NCBI GenBank assembly: GCA_001939145.1
Contig: LSRX01000513.1
Span: forward strand, 103,481-167,480
Source: Symbiodinium microadriaticum
Taxonomy: Eukaryota; Sar; Dinophyceae; Suessiales; Symbiodiniaceae
Direction of reading: 5' to 3'
DNA length: 64,000 nt
Shown: positions 11,385-22,528 of the stretch, piece after piece
Layout of the letters: every line of letters begins with the position of its first letter
Position numbering within the stretch: position 1 is the stretch's first letter
The notes under the pieces: generated by a model
What the model was told of the DNA's origin: nothing
The model's input: the letters and a program-made list of their open reading frames with translations, nothing else
Database searches by the model: none
Made by a program: the position numbers and the translations under genes

Positions 11385-11900
11385 CGATTGCAGACGGCTG
11401 CTACTCCTATTGCTGCTTGTACTGCCAATCGGCCAATGGTGATGCGGGGGAGATTCCGGCCGTTTCTGACGTTGATCAGGATGCTGCTGATGCTGCCGCT
11501 GCTGCCGCTCCCGACGCTGATGCTGATGCCCTCAGTGATGGTGGTGGTGATAATGATGATGAATGCTTCTGTGTCGACGATAGTCTACGTAGCCAGTGAC
11601 TGACGATCGTGGTGAAAGCGAAGGCAGTGATATGACATCATGCTGGTTTGCATTATTTTCTACTTGTACAGCCTCATGCTGCTTGGCTCGTTTCGCTGTC
11701 GTAGCCAACATGAGTCCCCGCTTGCCGTGCAAATTCCGACGACGAATCCGAGCTCTGAACGCCCTCATGCAATATCCTCTTGCTAGACCGCAACACCTTA
11801 AGAGTCCTCCAGAAGCGTGACGCCTTCTATAAGCTCTAGCCGCCATAGTCACGAAACTCTCACGTCTAACTCCATTCAGCCTCCGCCTCTGAACCAATCA
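11385..11900. other. Low-complexity, coding-like island
   Basis: The plus strand is open for an Asp/Ala-rich stretch ending in a stop near 11599. The minus strand is open for an Arg-rich stretch across 11540-11897. Both are biased by GCT/GAT/CGC repeats. Neither resembles a known family and I cannot choose a strand. Confidence 0.25.
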
Positions 11901-12014
11901 CTGGAATTACACGAACATGGGACTTTCCGAAGATTTGGGTACCTTATTTTGGGGTCCTTGTAGTAAGGATCCTACAATCAAGGGTACTACATTAGGCCCC
12001 CAATTCTGGCTGAC

Positions 12015-12096
12015 TTGCCGAAGCTTCGAAAGACATGCCGTCCACAGACTGTAGCCGGTCGTTGTACTTGCCATCAACGGCAAAGGTCGGGGCAGC
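12015..12096 (-). CDS. Exon of unknown gene
   Basis: Minus-strand exon following CCACTGGCAAAG (acceptor AG at 12097-12098). It reads AAPTFAVDGKYNDRLQSVDG and then MSFEASAS before a GTCAGC donor. The composition is protein-like and the flanks are non-coding repeat. The family is not recognised. Confidence 0.42.
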
Positions 12097-12128
12097 CTTT
12101 GCCAGTGGAAGACAGGAGCCAGATCCCA

Positions 12129-12276
12129 GGACCTAAAGACCCTTAACTCTAGACCTATTTCCTAAACCTTAAACCTTTAAATTATAACCCTAAAGCCCTA
12201 AAGGACCTAAAGACCCTTAACTCCATACCTATTTCCTAAACCTTAAACCTTTAAACTATAACCCTGAAGCCCTACA
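12129..12276 (+). repeat. Tandem duplication, 74-bp unit
   Basis: Two adjacent units begin GGACCTAAAGACCCTTAACT and run through TATTTCCTAAACCTTAAACC. They differ at only a few positions (12129-12202 and 12203-12276). Confidence 0.85.
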
Positions 12277-12775
12277 CCATCCTAAACCCCAGACCCCACC
12301 AAGGCCCTGCGGAACTGGGAGTTGTGAGGACCCCACAATGCAGACGCCCACATAATGGGACTCCAACATCTGGCTGCTATAAGGGTTCGATGTAAGGGAT
12401 AGAGTAAACGGCTCTTTGCGAGGGTCTTCCCAGGGTTTTATAAAGGTTCTGTTGACAAACCGAACGCTGTTTCAGGCTCTCTTGTGTGCTTGGAAGCTTT
12501 AGGGGCTTAAGGCCCCCTAAACCCTAAACCCTAAACCGCTAGGGACTTGAGGTGTTTGTCTGTTGGTGCCCTCTAAGATTGTCGAAAGAGGTTATTCGGA
12601 TTTGGAGGTTCAGGACTTAACGCATTGGGGACTTTAGTTTAGGGTTCAGGGTTTAGGGGTTCCAGTATTTTGAGGTTAGGCTGGGATCCTGAATTTCTGA
12701 CCTTCGAAACCTACACCTTAACCCGTAACCCCTGAGCCCTAAACTCCCTAAACCCTAACCCCTCAACCACAAACC

Positions 12776-13277
12776 CTAGACATCTTCCTGGACGAAGTCC
12801 TCTTCGGAAATGGTCAGCAGGTTCTCCGCCATGGTTTTAAAGAGGTCACCCCGGCGTCCAGCCGTTGAGCCGCTCCGCACCTTTGGGTGAATGTCCCTAG
12901 CCCTCGGACTACTTCCACCCGATGGCGCAGGAGCGTGAGCACGGTGCGAGGATAACCGGGATTTTGACTGCGCCTTTCCCCTTGGGCGACCGTGGATCGT
13001 CGCTGCCAGTGCCAAGTATTGCATCGGTTTGTCTTTGGCTGACTGCGATGCCCTCTCGCTCAAAGATGACTTGTGCGTGTTGCCAAACCTTGTTGGCTGC
13101 TGCTTCGGCCAAGATCAGGAGTGCCCTTATCCCGAACCTTTGCGCCCTGTCCCACTGCCCTTTGACATATTTTGCCACCAGGTCATTAGAGAGAAATTCC
13201 GCACAAAGTCCGACGTTGGCTCCGCCGAACTCGGAAACAAGCTCCGGCTGCACTTGCCGGGAGCTCGTCGACGTCAA
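12776..13277 (-). CDS. Terminal coding region of an unknown gene
   Basis: A very good acceptor (CCTGTTTATTTCAG) precedes 13277 on the minus strand. The frame after it is open for about 120 codons and contains QVQPELVSEFGGANVGLCAE and GIRALLILAEAAANKVWQHA, helical in character. A second minus-strand frame (13063 down to 12776) ends in DLFKTMAENLLTISEEDFVQ and then a stop. The two frames overlap, so either a short intron lies between about 12910 and 13060, or a one-base change broke a continuous exon. No family is recognised. This is one of the longest repeat-free coding-like stretches outside the retrotransposon. Confidence 0.45.
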
Positions 13278-13289
13278 CTGAAATAAACA

Positions 13290-15040
13290 GGTTGAGGGTT
13301 TAGGTTTAGGCTTTGGGTTTTTTGAAGTGCAATGACTCTTTCTCCCTGCCGAAGTCCAGAGCCTGCCTGTAGCAGGCTTACACTGTTAATGGGCCCAGGT
13401 AAACAATGGGCCAGCCAGACACAGCAAAAGCAGGCAGCACTGCAAGCACAGGATGACTCTTCAGGCATCACGACTGCGGCTCCTTTCGGGTTTAAGGCTT
13501 GGGCTTCAAATCACCCCCACCCCCCAAGTCGTACGTTCTGAAAACAAAGCTGGCGACACCGTGAGGGCGCAACCGAACAAATCTCTCTGTCCGAGGTAAC
13601 CCTAAACCCTGTAAACCATAAATTCGGGGGAACCTTTGAGCCCCCCTAAAGCCCTAAAGCCCGAAGCCTTAAGCGCCCCGTACATTTCTACCCTAAAGCC
13701 ATAGAGTTTAGGAGGGTTTTGGATCGATATCAGGCCAGGAACCCTTAAGCCCTGCAGCCGTAACACCTATACCCTGAAGCCCGAGTGCTCTTAGCCATGG
13801 CACCATGATGCTTCGAAGGAGCTTCTCCTGTGATCATGCGGAGCTTCATAGCATGGGGTGAGGGTTTCGGGGTTCAGGGTCTCGGGCAAGGGCTTTATAA
13901 GGTTTAAAATCTATGGTTCAGGGGCTTAGGGCTTGGGGTTGGGCTTATACTGCCTACCATGTCGTTCTTTTTAAGGGATTATGCATTAAGGGCTTAAGGT
14001 CGCGGGTACAAGGCCGAGGGTGCTGCGTTGGGGATTAGGGTGCGGCAGTTCCAAGCGTGGAGCTGCCAAAGAGCAGAGTGACCCCTAACTCAGCCTCATT
14101 CTAATGCATCGCAACCGCGAGCCCTAAACACTAAACCCTACACCCTACGACAGCTGGCCCTGAAACAACACCCAGATCGAACCTCCTAGACCCAACGCAC
14201 CAACAGCCCAGCCCCAAACCCAAGCCAAAACCCTAAAGCCAGCGTTCTTCTACGACATCGGGATGATTACTACTGCTCCATTCCTGCCATCTCAACTACT
14301 ATTGCTATGCGTACCCTTCCTATGAATGCAAAAACCAAAAGAACAACAGAGAGAGAGAGAGAGATATTTTATATATATATATATATATATCAGTGAAATC
14401 CACGCAGGCCCAAAGGCCGTGCCTCCAGGTCTGCAGGTGTCCAGCTGCCTCTCCGGGAGGGGTTTTTGGGTTTAGGTCAAGGGGTTTTAAGGGTTTAAAG
14501 TTGGCCGGAAAATCTGGGTTTCCCCACAATACTACACATGGCGGTAAGGGTGAGAAGATTAGAACACGATCTACCCAGAGAGATGCACAAAGTCCCCAGC
14601 CCCCCAACTCGCTGAGCTTGCTGCTGACTGCTTTTAGGGGTTTAGGGGTTTAGGGTTTAGGGGGCTTTAGGGGTTTAGGGGCTTAGGGTTTAGAGGGCTT
14701 AAAAGTCAAGACCAACTTTTGTCACGGAGTTGATACTGGGCTGTAGAACTGGTTCAGATGTTCTGTTCAGTCTTTGACACCAAGATACTAAACTTACTTA
14801 ACCCAAAGCCCTAATCCCGAAGCTTTGAAGCCCTAAACCCCAACCTTTGAACCCCAAACCCTACACCGTAGGATACTCGGGCTTTGTAGTGTTGAAAACT
14901 CATAGGCTGGGGGGCGTATGTGCGCGGCACTAAAACCGGATGTTCATTCCCGTCGCAGCTTCTCTTAGTACTCAAGAGGTGTGCCCTAAACCCCTAAACC
15001 CTCAATCCTAGGCTATTTCTCCGATAAGGTTCCTCTAAAC
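13290..15040. other. Spacer with telomere-type motifs; no convincing gene
   Basis: CCCTAAAC/TTTAGGG variants throughout, an A/G and (TA)n microsatellite at 14350-14392 and a GGGGTTTAGGG array at 14635-14700. A repeat-free stretch at 13330-13540 is open on both strands (plus reads QTQQKQAALQAQDDSSGITT) and remains unassigned. Confidence 0.45.
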
Positions 15041-15050
15041 TAACAACAGT

Positions 15051-15150
15051 TTCCGGCCACCAACCGCGATGCCAACCCGGAGATGGTTCAATTTCTCTTC
15101 GAGTCATACAATGGTTTAAGGATGTTTTGGAGATCCGTGGAAAGACTGGA
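15051..15150 (+). CDS. Possible ankyrin-like exon
   Basis: After an acceptor-like TAACAACAG the plus strand reads FPATNRDANPEMVQFLFESY and continues open. NxxANPEMVQFLFE resembles the second helix and turn of ankyrin repeats that are abundant in dinoflagellate proteins. A GTTTAAG donor candidate lies at 15112. It is on the strand opposite to most exons here. Fewer than one full repeat is visible, so the family call is tentative. Confidence 0.3.
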
Positions 15151-15179
15151 GAGCCCTATAGACCCTAAAACCCTAAAGC

Positions 15180-15302
15180 GGATATACAATGTTTAACTTG
15201 GGTTTAGGGTTTAGGGGTTTAGGGTTTAGGGGATATAAACTGTTCAACTTGGGTTTAGGGTTTAGGATTTAGGGTTTAGGGGATATAGACTGTTTAACTT
15301 GG
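15180..15302 (+). repeat. Tandem repeat, about 51-bp unit with telomere motifs
   Basis: Two units, plus the start of a third, of GGATATAnACTGTTYAACTTGGG followed by TTTAGGG repeats. Confidence 0.8.
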
Positions 15303-15369
15303 GCGTGCCACATCAACTGCCGGAGCTGCAGACAGCAGGGTCGCAGACTACACAGCAGCGGAATAGGAG
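15303..15369 (+). CDS. Possible short exon with a GTAAGT donor
   Basis: Repeat-free, open on the plus strand (QLPELQTAGSQTTQQRNR) and ended by GGAG|GTAAGT, the best consensus donor in the window. It could be a downstream exon of the 15051 gene. The family is not recognised. Confidence 0.3.
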
Positions 15370-15605
15370 GTAAGTCAGACGCGCTGCTTGTAGCCCAATA
15401 CAAACTAGCAAGTTGTGAGCTATGACCCCTTAAGTAGCAAGCTTTTGAATCCCCAAGGGAGCTTTCATTCTAAAACAACCAGGTTCTGCGAGCGCAAGCC
15501 CTGCACAGTGCAGCAGCACCTGGCACCCCTTTAAATCCAGCCTCCAGGTAGTCCAAACCCCACCTGCAAAACCTAAAGCCTGGACCCCACACCGTCAGAT
15601 AAAAA

Positions 15606-15714
15606 TGTAGGGGCCGTAAATACTTAGAATAGGGCTTTGGGCTCCTTTACAATAACAATCATAAGAAGGAACCCTCAGGAGTAAGATTGGTAATTATTTT
15701 CGGCTTCTGTATTA
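15606..15714 (+). repeat. Foldback family A copy
   Basis: Starts TGTAGGGGCCGTAAATACTTAGAATAGGGCTTTGGG and ends GGTAATTATTTTCGGCTTCTGTATT. The terminal inverted repeat is degraded at the right end. Confidence 0.7.
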
Positions 15715-15859
15715 TTTCCTTGAAGGAATCCCGGCGATCAAACGCTGCAATGAAACCCGACAAAAGCCCTCGCATTCCCTAAACCCTAAACCCTAAGCCC
15801 TAAACCGTAAACCGTAATTAAACCCTAAACCCTAAACCCTACACCCTTTTCGGGCCTTC

Positions 15860-15938
15860 TCTCGACTCCTTGGGCGGGTAGAGAACATCTGCCGCTGCTT
15901 CGAAGGCGGAGCCTGGCGACTTCTCAGGGATCTTGCGC
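15860..15938 (-). CDS. Possible exon, unknown gene
   Basis: The minus strand reads QRKIPEKSPGSAFEAAADVL then YPPKES. The plus strand is also open (RLLGRVENICRCFEGGAWRL), so the strand rests mainly on agreement with neighbouring exons. A telomere-type array flanks it on the right (15955-15985). Confidence 0.25.
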
Positions 15939-15989
15939 TGGGATTTCGGGTGTGGGTTTAGGGTTTAGGGTTTAGGATTTAGGGTTTGT

Positions 15990-17680
15990 AGGGGTTCAAT
16001 GCTTGTGTGTGTGTGTGTGCTTTGTGTTTTCGTGTTGTTTGGAGGGTGGTGTTCAATACACCTGCATCTCTTCACCAAGCAAAACCTACTCTTCGTCTAG
16101 GGCCATCATTGGACTCTACAAAAATAGGTTGTGGGGGGTCCAGGTGCGGTTTGGAGGGCTTGAGGGTCAAAGAGATCAGGGTTAAGGTTTAGGTTAACAG
16201 CCAAAGCTTCCTCCAGCAGAAAACGACACAAGATTTTGCAGGCCAATCCGACATCAAAACACTCAACTAACTTCCTCAAGCCCAGTGATTCAGCGAATTT
16301 GTAATCAACCCTGCAACCTGACCCCGAGCCGAAAAACAGGACTTGCCAGCCGGGGCCGGGTCATACGCCTATACTTAGACGAAGTGGAGAGTCAGTATAT
16401 CTCAAAGTTCTGGTACAGCAACAGCACTGCTTAAGAAATCACCGGTTTAAGAAATTGAGCCCCTCGGACAGCCGTGTGACACAAAACATATAGAACAAAT
16501 GCGCAAATTGAAAATAACAAATCCAGGGTACCCTGGACTCGGCGAGCCAATTTCTTATTTTGCTCTTCTCATTTTGTCTTCGCTGGTTTTGTTCGCGCAA
16601 AAAGGAGAACCAAGAAACTAAGGGACTAGATTTCGCATCCGAAAAGCTGGGCGTATGGAAAGACACTCGCGGGTTCGAGCCCACAGCCTTTTGCCAACCA
16701 ATTTTGCGCTTGCCACGTGAGCTAGAGCCTGCCCAGACGGGGAATTTGGGTTAAGAAATCCAGGGTATGCTCAAATTCCGAAACGTATCGTTTACTAAAA
16801 AAGGTGCGCTTCAAAATTAAGAAATCGAAGCCCCCCCCCTTCACGAAAAACTAACTGTTTCTTAACCGGCGCTGTCGCTGTAGGTTGACAACCCTCCACC
16901 CAGAGGGCGTTGGACCATCGGGCCACACACACACACACACACGCACTCTCACACTAACACACAAACCCTGAACTGCTAAATCTCTGGAAAGCCAGTGTAC
17001 GTAACACCAGTAGACAACACTGTTTGCATCCTGCAAAATACGGATACATATTATATACGAGGAACCCCGAAAATGCGGCAAGACTGCTTTCATGCTTTGC
17101 TGGGAGAGTTGCTTTGTTGGTTTTGCTGTTGCAGCCGGTTTTTGTTTTGTTGCTGAAGCACAGGGACTCTGTGGCTATTTCGACGGACAGGGGTGTGGTG
17201 TTGGTTGGCTGGGGCAAGATTTGTTGCTGTTTTGGGCCGGAACGGGTTCTTGTTTTGCTGTTTGGGCGGGAGGGTGTTGTCAATTTTGCTGTAGGAAACG
17301 GTCGTTCACTTACTTGCTTGCTTGCTTGCCGGGACTTCCGCTGCAAAGCACGACAGCAGAAAGGCCTGCCCAATTGCTCACCGTGCCAAGGATGAGGTGA
17401 TCGCAGGCGCGATAGCATCCATTCCTCGGAGGGATGGGTCGAGGGTTCAAGGCTTCGGATTCAGAGTTAGGGCTTAAGCCTTCCAGCATGATTTCTAAGC
17501 AGTTTACCCAGATGCGTAGATTCAACGCTCGATTTCATCCAACAGCTCTGAAAAGCATGTTTGTTTGTGTGAGCTTTGGTCTTGAAACTGTGCACGAAGT
17601 AGGCAAGCGCTTTTCTCACTCGGGGACGTCTCTCGTGGCCAAAAAACCGAACGCCCACTCAGTCACTCAGTTCGCCAGTT
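15990..17680. other. Spacer; no convincing gene
   Basis: (GT)n at 16004-16018 and (CA)n at 16925-16942. The AT-rich stretch 16200-16850 has open frames but no recognisable protein. At 17090-17400 the plus strand is open in two frames but biased by TTGCTG/GTTTTG runs. Confidence 0.4.
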
Positions 17681-17688
17681 ATCAATCC

Positions 17689-17999
17689 TACACTTCCCAT
17701 GCAGAACGGCCCCGACCGAGCTGGCTTCTCCAACCCGACGACACAGCCCTTTGCTCTAATACGATCAAGGGGATCCAGTAAGGCTCTCTCTCTCCTATAC
17801 GAAGGACCCGGTCTCTTACGTCTTCAGCGTCTGCAGGGTTGAAAAGTTTCAGGGTTCGTCGGCACGCTCTGTCGTGACTAGGCGAAGCACGTGGAGAGCG
17901 CGGCAAACTCATCACCCGGAGAAAGCTGCGGAACGCCTGCAAGCCGAGCAGCACTAGCAAACCCAAACAAACAAGACGCCCAGAAATGTTCCCGCCCAT
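17689..17999 (-). CDS. Putative N-terminal exon with signal anchor, unknown gene
   Basis: The minus-strand frame begins with a Met and a hydrophobic segment (VCLGLLVLLGLQAF, about residues 10-23), as in a signal peptide or type II membrane anchor. A basic stretch and a charged globular part follow (RTLKLFNPADAEDVRDRVLR then EPYWIPLIVLEQRAV). The 103-residue frame ends at a stop near 17689, but the coding part may end earlier at a splice site. No family is recognised; luminal enzymes such as glycosyltransferases often start this way. Confidence 0.4.
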
Positions 18000-18234
18000 G
18001 GGTGAGTTTCAATGAATCCAGATGCAGCTACCCTTGCGAAGCTTGCCAAGAAGCCTCGTCAGTCAGCTTTGAACTCTAGCGGCCAGTCTAATCGGAAAGC
18101 CCAAGGCCCTAAACCCTAAACCCTCAACTCTCGGAAGGCCCTAAGCCCTAAACTGCAGGCAGAGTCAAGAGATGCTCCTCCATTGGGCCACCGAAACTCC
18201 CGAAGCCTAAAACTCCCAACACAGCCACGGTTTA

Positions 18235-18258
18235 GGGTTTAGGGTTTAGGGTTTAAGG
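18235..18258 (+). repeat. Perfect (TTTAGGG)n
   Basis: Three perfect telomere-type heptamers. Confidence 0.8.
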
Positions 18259-18393
18259 TTGGGGGATCGCTATTTTGGGATTGACGGGGGGACCTCTGGC
18301 TGAACTCGAAATCCAGATCTCTTGACATGCAAAAAAAGCATTTGAGGCCCTGAGTTGTCCCGACGATGGCGCCCATTGGCAGAGTAAGACGGT

Positions 18394-18546
18394 AGGCTTT
18401 ATAGTATAGTATAGTATCGTATAGTATATAGTAAAGTATAGTATAGTATAGTATAGTATAGTATAGTATAGTATAGTATAGTAAAGTATAGTATAGTATA
18501 GTATAGTATAGTATAGTATAGTATAGCATAGTATAGTATAGTGTAT
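18394..18546 (+). repeat. (TATAG)n pentanucleotide microsatellite
   Basis: About 30 near-perfect copies of TATAG. Poly-LYYTI frames on the minus strand are artefacts. Confidence 0.9.
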
Positions 18547-18818
18547 AGTTTAGGCTTTAGGGCCGCCGATGGCGCAATGGGCATCACAAGCACCGACGTC
18601 TCAGCACGACAACCGGACTGAGAGTGACAGTAGTAGCCATCACCAGGGGAGGCCCTCTTCGAGACTGTGCCTCTAACTTCATTCACAGTTCAGAAGGAAA
18701 CGGACAGACAAGACTGACAATTAGTCCAGAACTGCCGGAAAGCAGTCTGATCGCCCTTCCATCCACAAACTCTACCTGAGCCAGCCTAAAAACCCTAAAA
18801 CCCTAAACTCCTAAACCC

Positions 18819-18860
18819 TTAGGCTGAGCCTGGGATGGCCACCACCACGCCCATGCCCAC
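18819..18860 (-). CDS. Short terminal exon, unknown gene
   Basis: A strong acceptor (GCTTTGTCTCTGCAG) is followed by 14 codons, VGMGVVVAIPGSA and a TAA stop. A telomere-type array follows at once. The short hydrophobic tail would suit a membrane protein, but the rest of the gene is not identified. Confidence 0.4.
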   Translation of the reverse strand: MGMGVVVAIPGSA

Positions 18861-18978
18861 CTGCAGAGACAAAGCAGGGATTCCTGATGCGCGGTGTTGA
18901 AAATAGGGAGCCTTGATGCTTAGATCAGGGTTCCTTTTGAGGATCTTTTAAGGGTTTTTTCGTAAGGGAGGGGGGGTG

Positions 18979-19089
18979 ATTATATGGGGGACTTAATAAT
19001 TGCAATGCGTTCTGGGGTATCTTATACTATACTTATATAATAATCAGGAACCCCAAAAGAGTATTGGCAACTGCTCAGGCTCCTGTATT
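18979..19089 (+). repeat. Foldback family A copy
   Basis: Reads TATGGGGGACTTAATAATTGCAATG, TTCTGGGGTATCTTATACTATACTTATATAATAATCAGGAACCCCAAAA and ends CAGGCTCCTGTATT. Confidence 0.7.
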
Positions 19090-19604
19090 TGCTGGGTGGC
19101 CCGGGTTCACGTCACGTACACCGGCCGGTACCAATGCAACCTTTCAGCATCTGGGTGGGTGGGGGGGGAGTGATCCTTCATGTTGTGTTCCATTTTCGGC
19201 TGGATTCTTTTTTGCAGTAATGGAGCAGAGGATAACAATCAAGAGGACTCCAGTACAACTAGGCTGATGTTGTACAGTTACTACTGTACTGATGTACTGC
19301 CGGATTTTCTGGGCGGAACCACATGGATCTCGCTGTTCAGGATTCATGAAAAATGATTAGCGGAACACACACACACACACACACACAAAGACACGCACAC
19401 ACACACACAATGCAACATCACTCCCGAACCTGTCAAGATCAAGGTGTCCCTTTGCAAAGGTGTAGGATTTAATTTAGGTTGAGCTTGCCCGGATGCGGAA
19501 CAATGAGCAACAATCGTCGTATGTAAGCTTAGGGTTCCATGTCCCGAGATTTCGGGAATCATCCCTGAACTCAAAAACTACATCCTAGACCCTGTATCCA
19601 CTGT

Positions 19605-19712
19605 GCAAATTTTCTATCAGCAAACTCGTAAACCGTGCCATGCCTCGTTGCCTCCATCGCCAATGCCAAGCCTTGGAGATGCAATGATGCAGACTGATCT
19701 CGAAGTTGCTTA
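19605..19712 (-). CDS. Possible exon, unknown gene
   Basis: The minus strand is open and protein-like (KQLRDQSASLHLQGLALAME then ATRHGTVYEFADRK). The left flank is unique sequence and the right flank is TTTAGGG repeat. Splice sites are uncertain. Confidence 0.3.
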
Positions 19713-19735
19713 GGGTTTTGGGTTTAGGACGCCAG

Positions 19736-19964
19736 CCGTAGTCGTCGCGCTGCTCTACGCATCATTCGGTTTTGGCGCTACGATTATCTACTAGGGACAC
19801 CTCATTACGTTGCCTGGCCTCCTGTAGCCAAACAGTTTGACGCTAGTACTACAACTACTTCGACTATGACGATGACAACGACGACGCCCGTTGGCGACCA
19901 GGTCGCTGACGACGGCGGCGGCGAGGAGACGACAACGACCACAAAGACCTCAACAAGGCTCTGA
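19736..19964 (+). other. Open, Thr-rich low-complexity frame
   Basis: The plus strand is open for about 75 codons: a basic start (SRSRRAALRIIRFWRYDYLL), then a Thr/Asp/Gly-rich tail built on ACNACG repeats. It may be coding or repeat-driven. Confidence 0.2.
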
Positions 19965-20706
19965 AACAAGTCCGGTAGCGCCGCCTCTATCCTGATGGTC
20001 TTCATCATAGAGTCTTGCTATCCGCCCAACTCCCCACCTCATCACAGAGAACCCTAGGGCCCTAGAGTAGATACTAAACCCTACACTTCCTAAGCCCTAC
20101 ATACTAAGCGTCAACAGCCCCGAACCTAACGCCAAACCTCTAAAAGACCCTGAACCAACAACTCCCTAAACAAGATCCCAAACCCCAAACTCTAAACCCT
20201 AAACTTAAACTTGAAGCCCTCCCGACGCACAGCCAAAAAAGGCCCGAAACCGCCTATCAACCCTAAACCCGAAACCCCCAAGTCTACGCCACAAACAAAT
20301 ACATATAAAATATAGGAGCCTGAACAACTATGGGGGTTTCGGGGACAGTATATTGCAGATTCATGAAGCCCAAGGAAATGAGTTTTGGCCGCCTAAACCC
20401 TGAACCTCAAACCCTAATCTAAACCAAACCCAACCTTGAAACCTAAGTCTCTAAGACCCAGCCCTTGCTGAGGCCTGCGCGACACAGCTTTGGGGCTCAC
20501 TTTGGCGATCCGACAGAGGTTCTCTCGAACGTCGGGTTTGTACCTTTTTCGGCTTTATGGCCTTTGGTTTTGAAGGTTACTGCAACGGATACCATAAGTG
20601 CTACTATAACGGTTACAAGTTGCTTAGGGCGCAGGGCTTGTGCTCAGGCCAGAGTGAGGTGCGCATCTTGGACTGAGGAGGCGGTCCTGGGATTTGCAGG
20701 GGCCCT

Positions 20707-20808
20707 ACCTATAGTCTCCATTGTAGTTCCTTCTTGCGGTTACCTTTTAGGATCCTTAATATAGAATTGGTTAAACCAAAAAAAGGAACTCCAATGGAGA
20801 CTACAGGT
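20707..20808. repeat. Foldback family C copy
   Basis: Arms TATAGTCTCCATTGTAGTTCC and GGAACTCCAATGGAGACTA pair. The centre GGTTACCTTTTAGGATCCTTAATATA resembles the centres at 34970-35091 and 54769-54842. Confidence 0.75.
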
Positions 20809-21769
20809 ACACCCTAAACCCTAAGCCTGGATGAGTTCTTGGGTATGTCGGGCTTGGACTGCTAGGTGCTCTTTCACTGCTTGGGTCTACGAAGGCATAC
20901 TGGTGTGGTGATGGTCTTACCTTTTGGCTTGCCAAGGCAGCTATCGTAGTAAACCTCTTGTGCCATTGGACACGGGTCAAGGCAAGTCTTGCTCAAACTC
21001 TAGCGTTGCACAGTGTGCTTGCCAGAGTCGTCATTCCTCTCCAGACGCGTGGGCAACTACTCATTTCTTCTTCTGCCGTGTTTAAAGAGTTTGCCGAATC
21101 TGCGCATTGCCACGACAAAATCAAAAGTGCGAGCTCCAGGTGTCTGGCCATGACCCGAAACCCCAAACCCTACAACGCAGCCTAAGGCCTTGTCCCCAAA
21201 CCCCTACACCGTAAATCCCCAAACCCCAACTCCTCACTAAAACCCTAAGAGCGAAAGCCTCTCAACTTCAAGCACCGAACTACCGAACACGACTGGTTTG
21301 CAGGGTCCCTGTAATTTCTATATCGGTGTTTGTCATAAGGACCGACACACAAGTAGAGTATGCTAGGAGCGCTCGGGCTTAGGTGACATTGTGTCTTAGC
21401 TTTGATAAGGAACCATGAGGAACATTCTACTAGGGGGTATTGAGCTATAGAACATACATAACTTTGACAAGGTACCCCAAGGAATGATGTTGTTCCGAGT
21501 AAATCCAAAGGCCCCTGTATTAAATTAAGGTCAGGCCTTGACGGTTTAGGTGCTTTCGGCTGCGAGATTTTGGGTTCAGGGCTCTGGGGTTTAGGGTTTA
21601 AGGGCTTACCGTGCTTTGGGATTTCGGGCCTAGGATGAAAGAGCTTAGAGGTCCAGGTCCGGGACATCGGGATTGAAGATCTTGGGGTTTGAGAGAACCG
21701 TGAATCCTAAACCCTAAAAATCCTGAACCCTCAACCCCTTTCCCTTATAGTATGCCTTGTAGATCCCTT

Positions 21770-21814
21770 CCCAGAGAACCCAATACCCCTTAATTAAGGA
21801 ATATACCTTAAACC
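21770..21814 (+). repeat. Single arm of foldback element B
   Basis: CCCAGAGAACCCAATACCCCTTAATTAAGGAATATACCTTAAA matches the left arm of the element at 9977-10099. The second arm is missing. Confidence 0.7.
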
Positions 21815-21868
21815 ATAGCTGTCCATCCTAAACCCGAAATCTCAACCCCTGCCGGAAACTCCGCGGAC

Positions 21869-21977
21869 CTAAATCCCAAAGCCACATGCCGGGCGGAGCG
21901 GCTTGTGCTCCGCGGCGTAGCTGCGCACACGATGCCGAATCTCCTGGCTCTCGGAACGGAGATCGTTTTTTTCGGCA
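21869..21977 (-). CDS. Terminal exon of unknown gene
   Basis: The minus strand reads NDLRSESQEIRHRVRSYAAE then HKPLRPACGFGI and a TAG stop. It is highly charged and protein-like. An overlapping minus-strand frame (22095 down to 21808) is longer but looks less like a protein. The family is not recognised and the 5' splice site is not fixed. Confidence 0.38.
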
Positions 21978-22523
21978 TTCCCCGCATAGACCTTTCTAGG
22001 TGGTTTAGGGTTGAGAGTTTAGGGTTTAGGGGTTTGGGCTTGGAATAGAAGGCTAAAGATGGTAAACCGGGGACACGAAACCTGACATCAAACACATCCT
22101 CAGCCCTACCTCAGGCCTTGAGCCGGAATACTAAAACAGCAAAACCCCGCAAAGGCCCCAAATGATGCCCTGAACCTTCGGAATTTTTGCTCTTCTGGTG
22201 CAAAGCCGAATTCAGTGCAGCCACTGGGCTTAAGCTAGGTGGCTGGGACCCCTAAACCTCAACTCTCAAATGGAACACCCCTCGAGCCTGGACCCTAAGC
22301 CCTACCTGTAACCCCAAACCCTGCAGAATAGTAGGCTATGACCCTCTTTTAATTATATAGGGTATATATAGCCCTCAAAACAGTCGAAAAATTGGAGCCA
22401 CGGGTAAACCCCTGAAAGGACCCTCGACCCGAAACGCTAATACCTTGGACCCTCAAGAAAGCTCGAGGATCCTAAGACTCGAAGCCCCAAAGAAACCATA
22501 AGGACCCCAGACTCAGAAACAAA

Positions 22524-22528
22524 GGATC
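22524..22528. other. Target-site duplication, left copy (GGATC)
   Basis: Five bases directly outside the LTR at 22529, identical to the five bases directly outside the other LTR (32507-32511). Five bp is the usual length for Ty1/copia integrases. Confidence 0.9.

Larger units (their letters stand above)
20045..21865. other. Spacer with telomere-type motifs; no convincing gene
   Basis: CCCTAAAC variants, a foldback element (20707-20808), a weak family A relic (about 21450-21526) and a half copy of foldback B (21770-21814). Open frames at 20465-20700 and 20958-21185 lack recognisable features. Confidence 0.45.

Noticed and set aside
12129-12276. Direct repeats considered as a CRISPR-like or regulatory array
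   Set aside because: Only two adjacent units without spacers; a simple tandem duplication in eukaryotic DNA.
16655-16700. GGGTTCGAGCCC that looks like a tRNA T-arm
   Set aside because: The 5-bp T stem does not pair and no acceptor or anticodon arm can be drawn upstream or on the other strand.
18239-18686. Frames of repeated YYTIL residues
   Set aside because: Translation of the (TATAG)n microsatellite.
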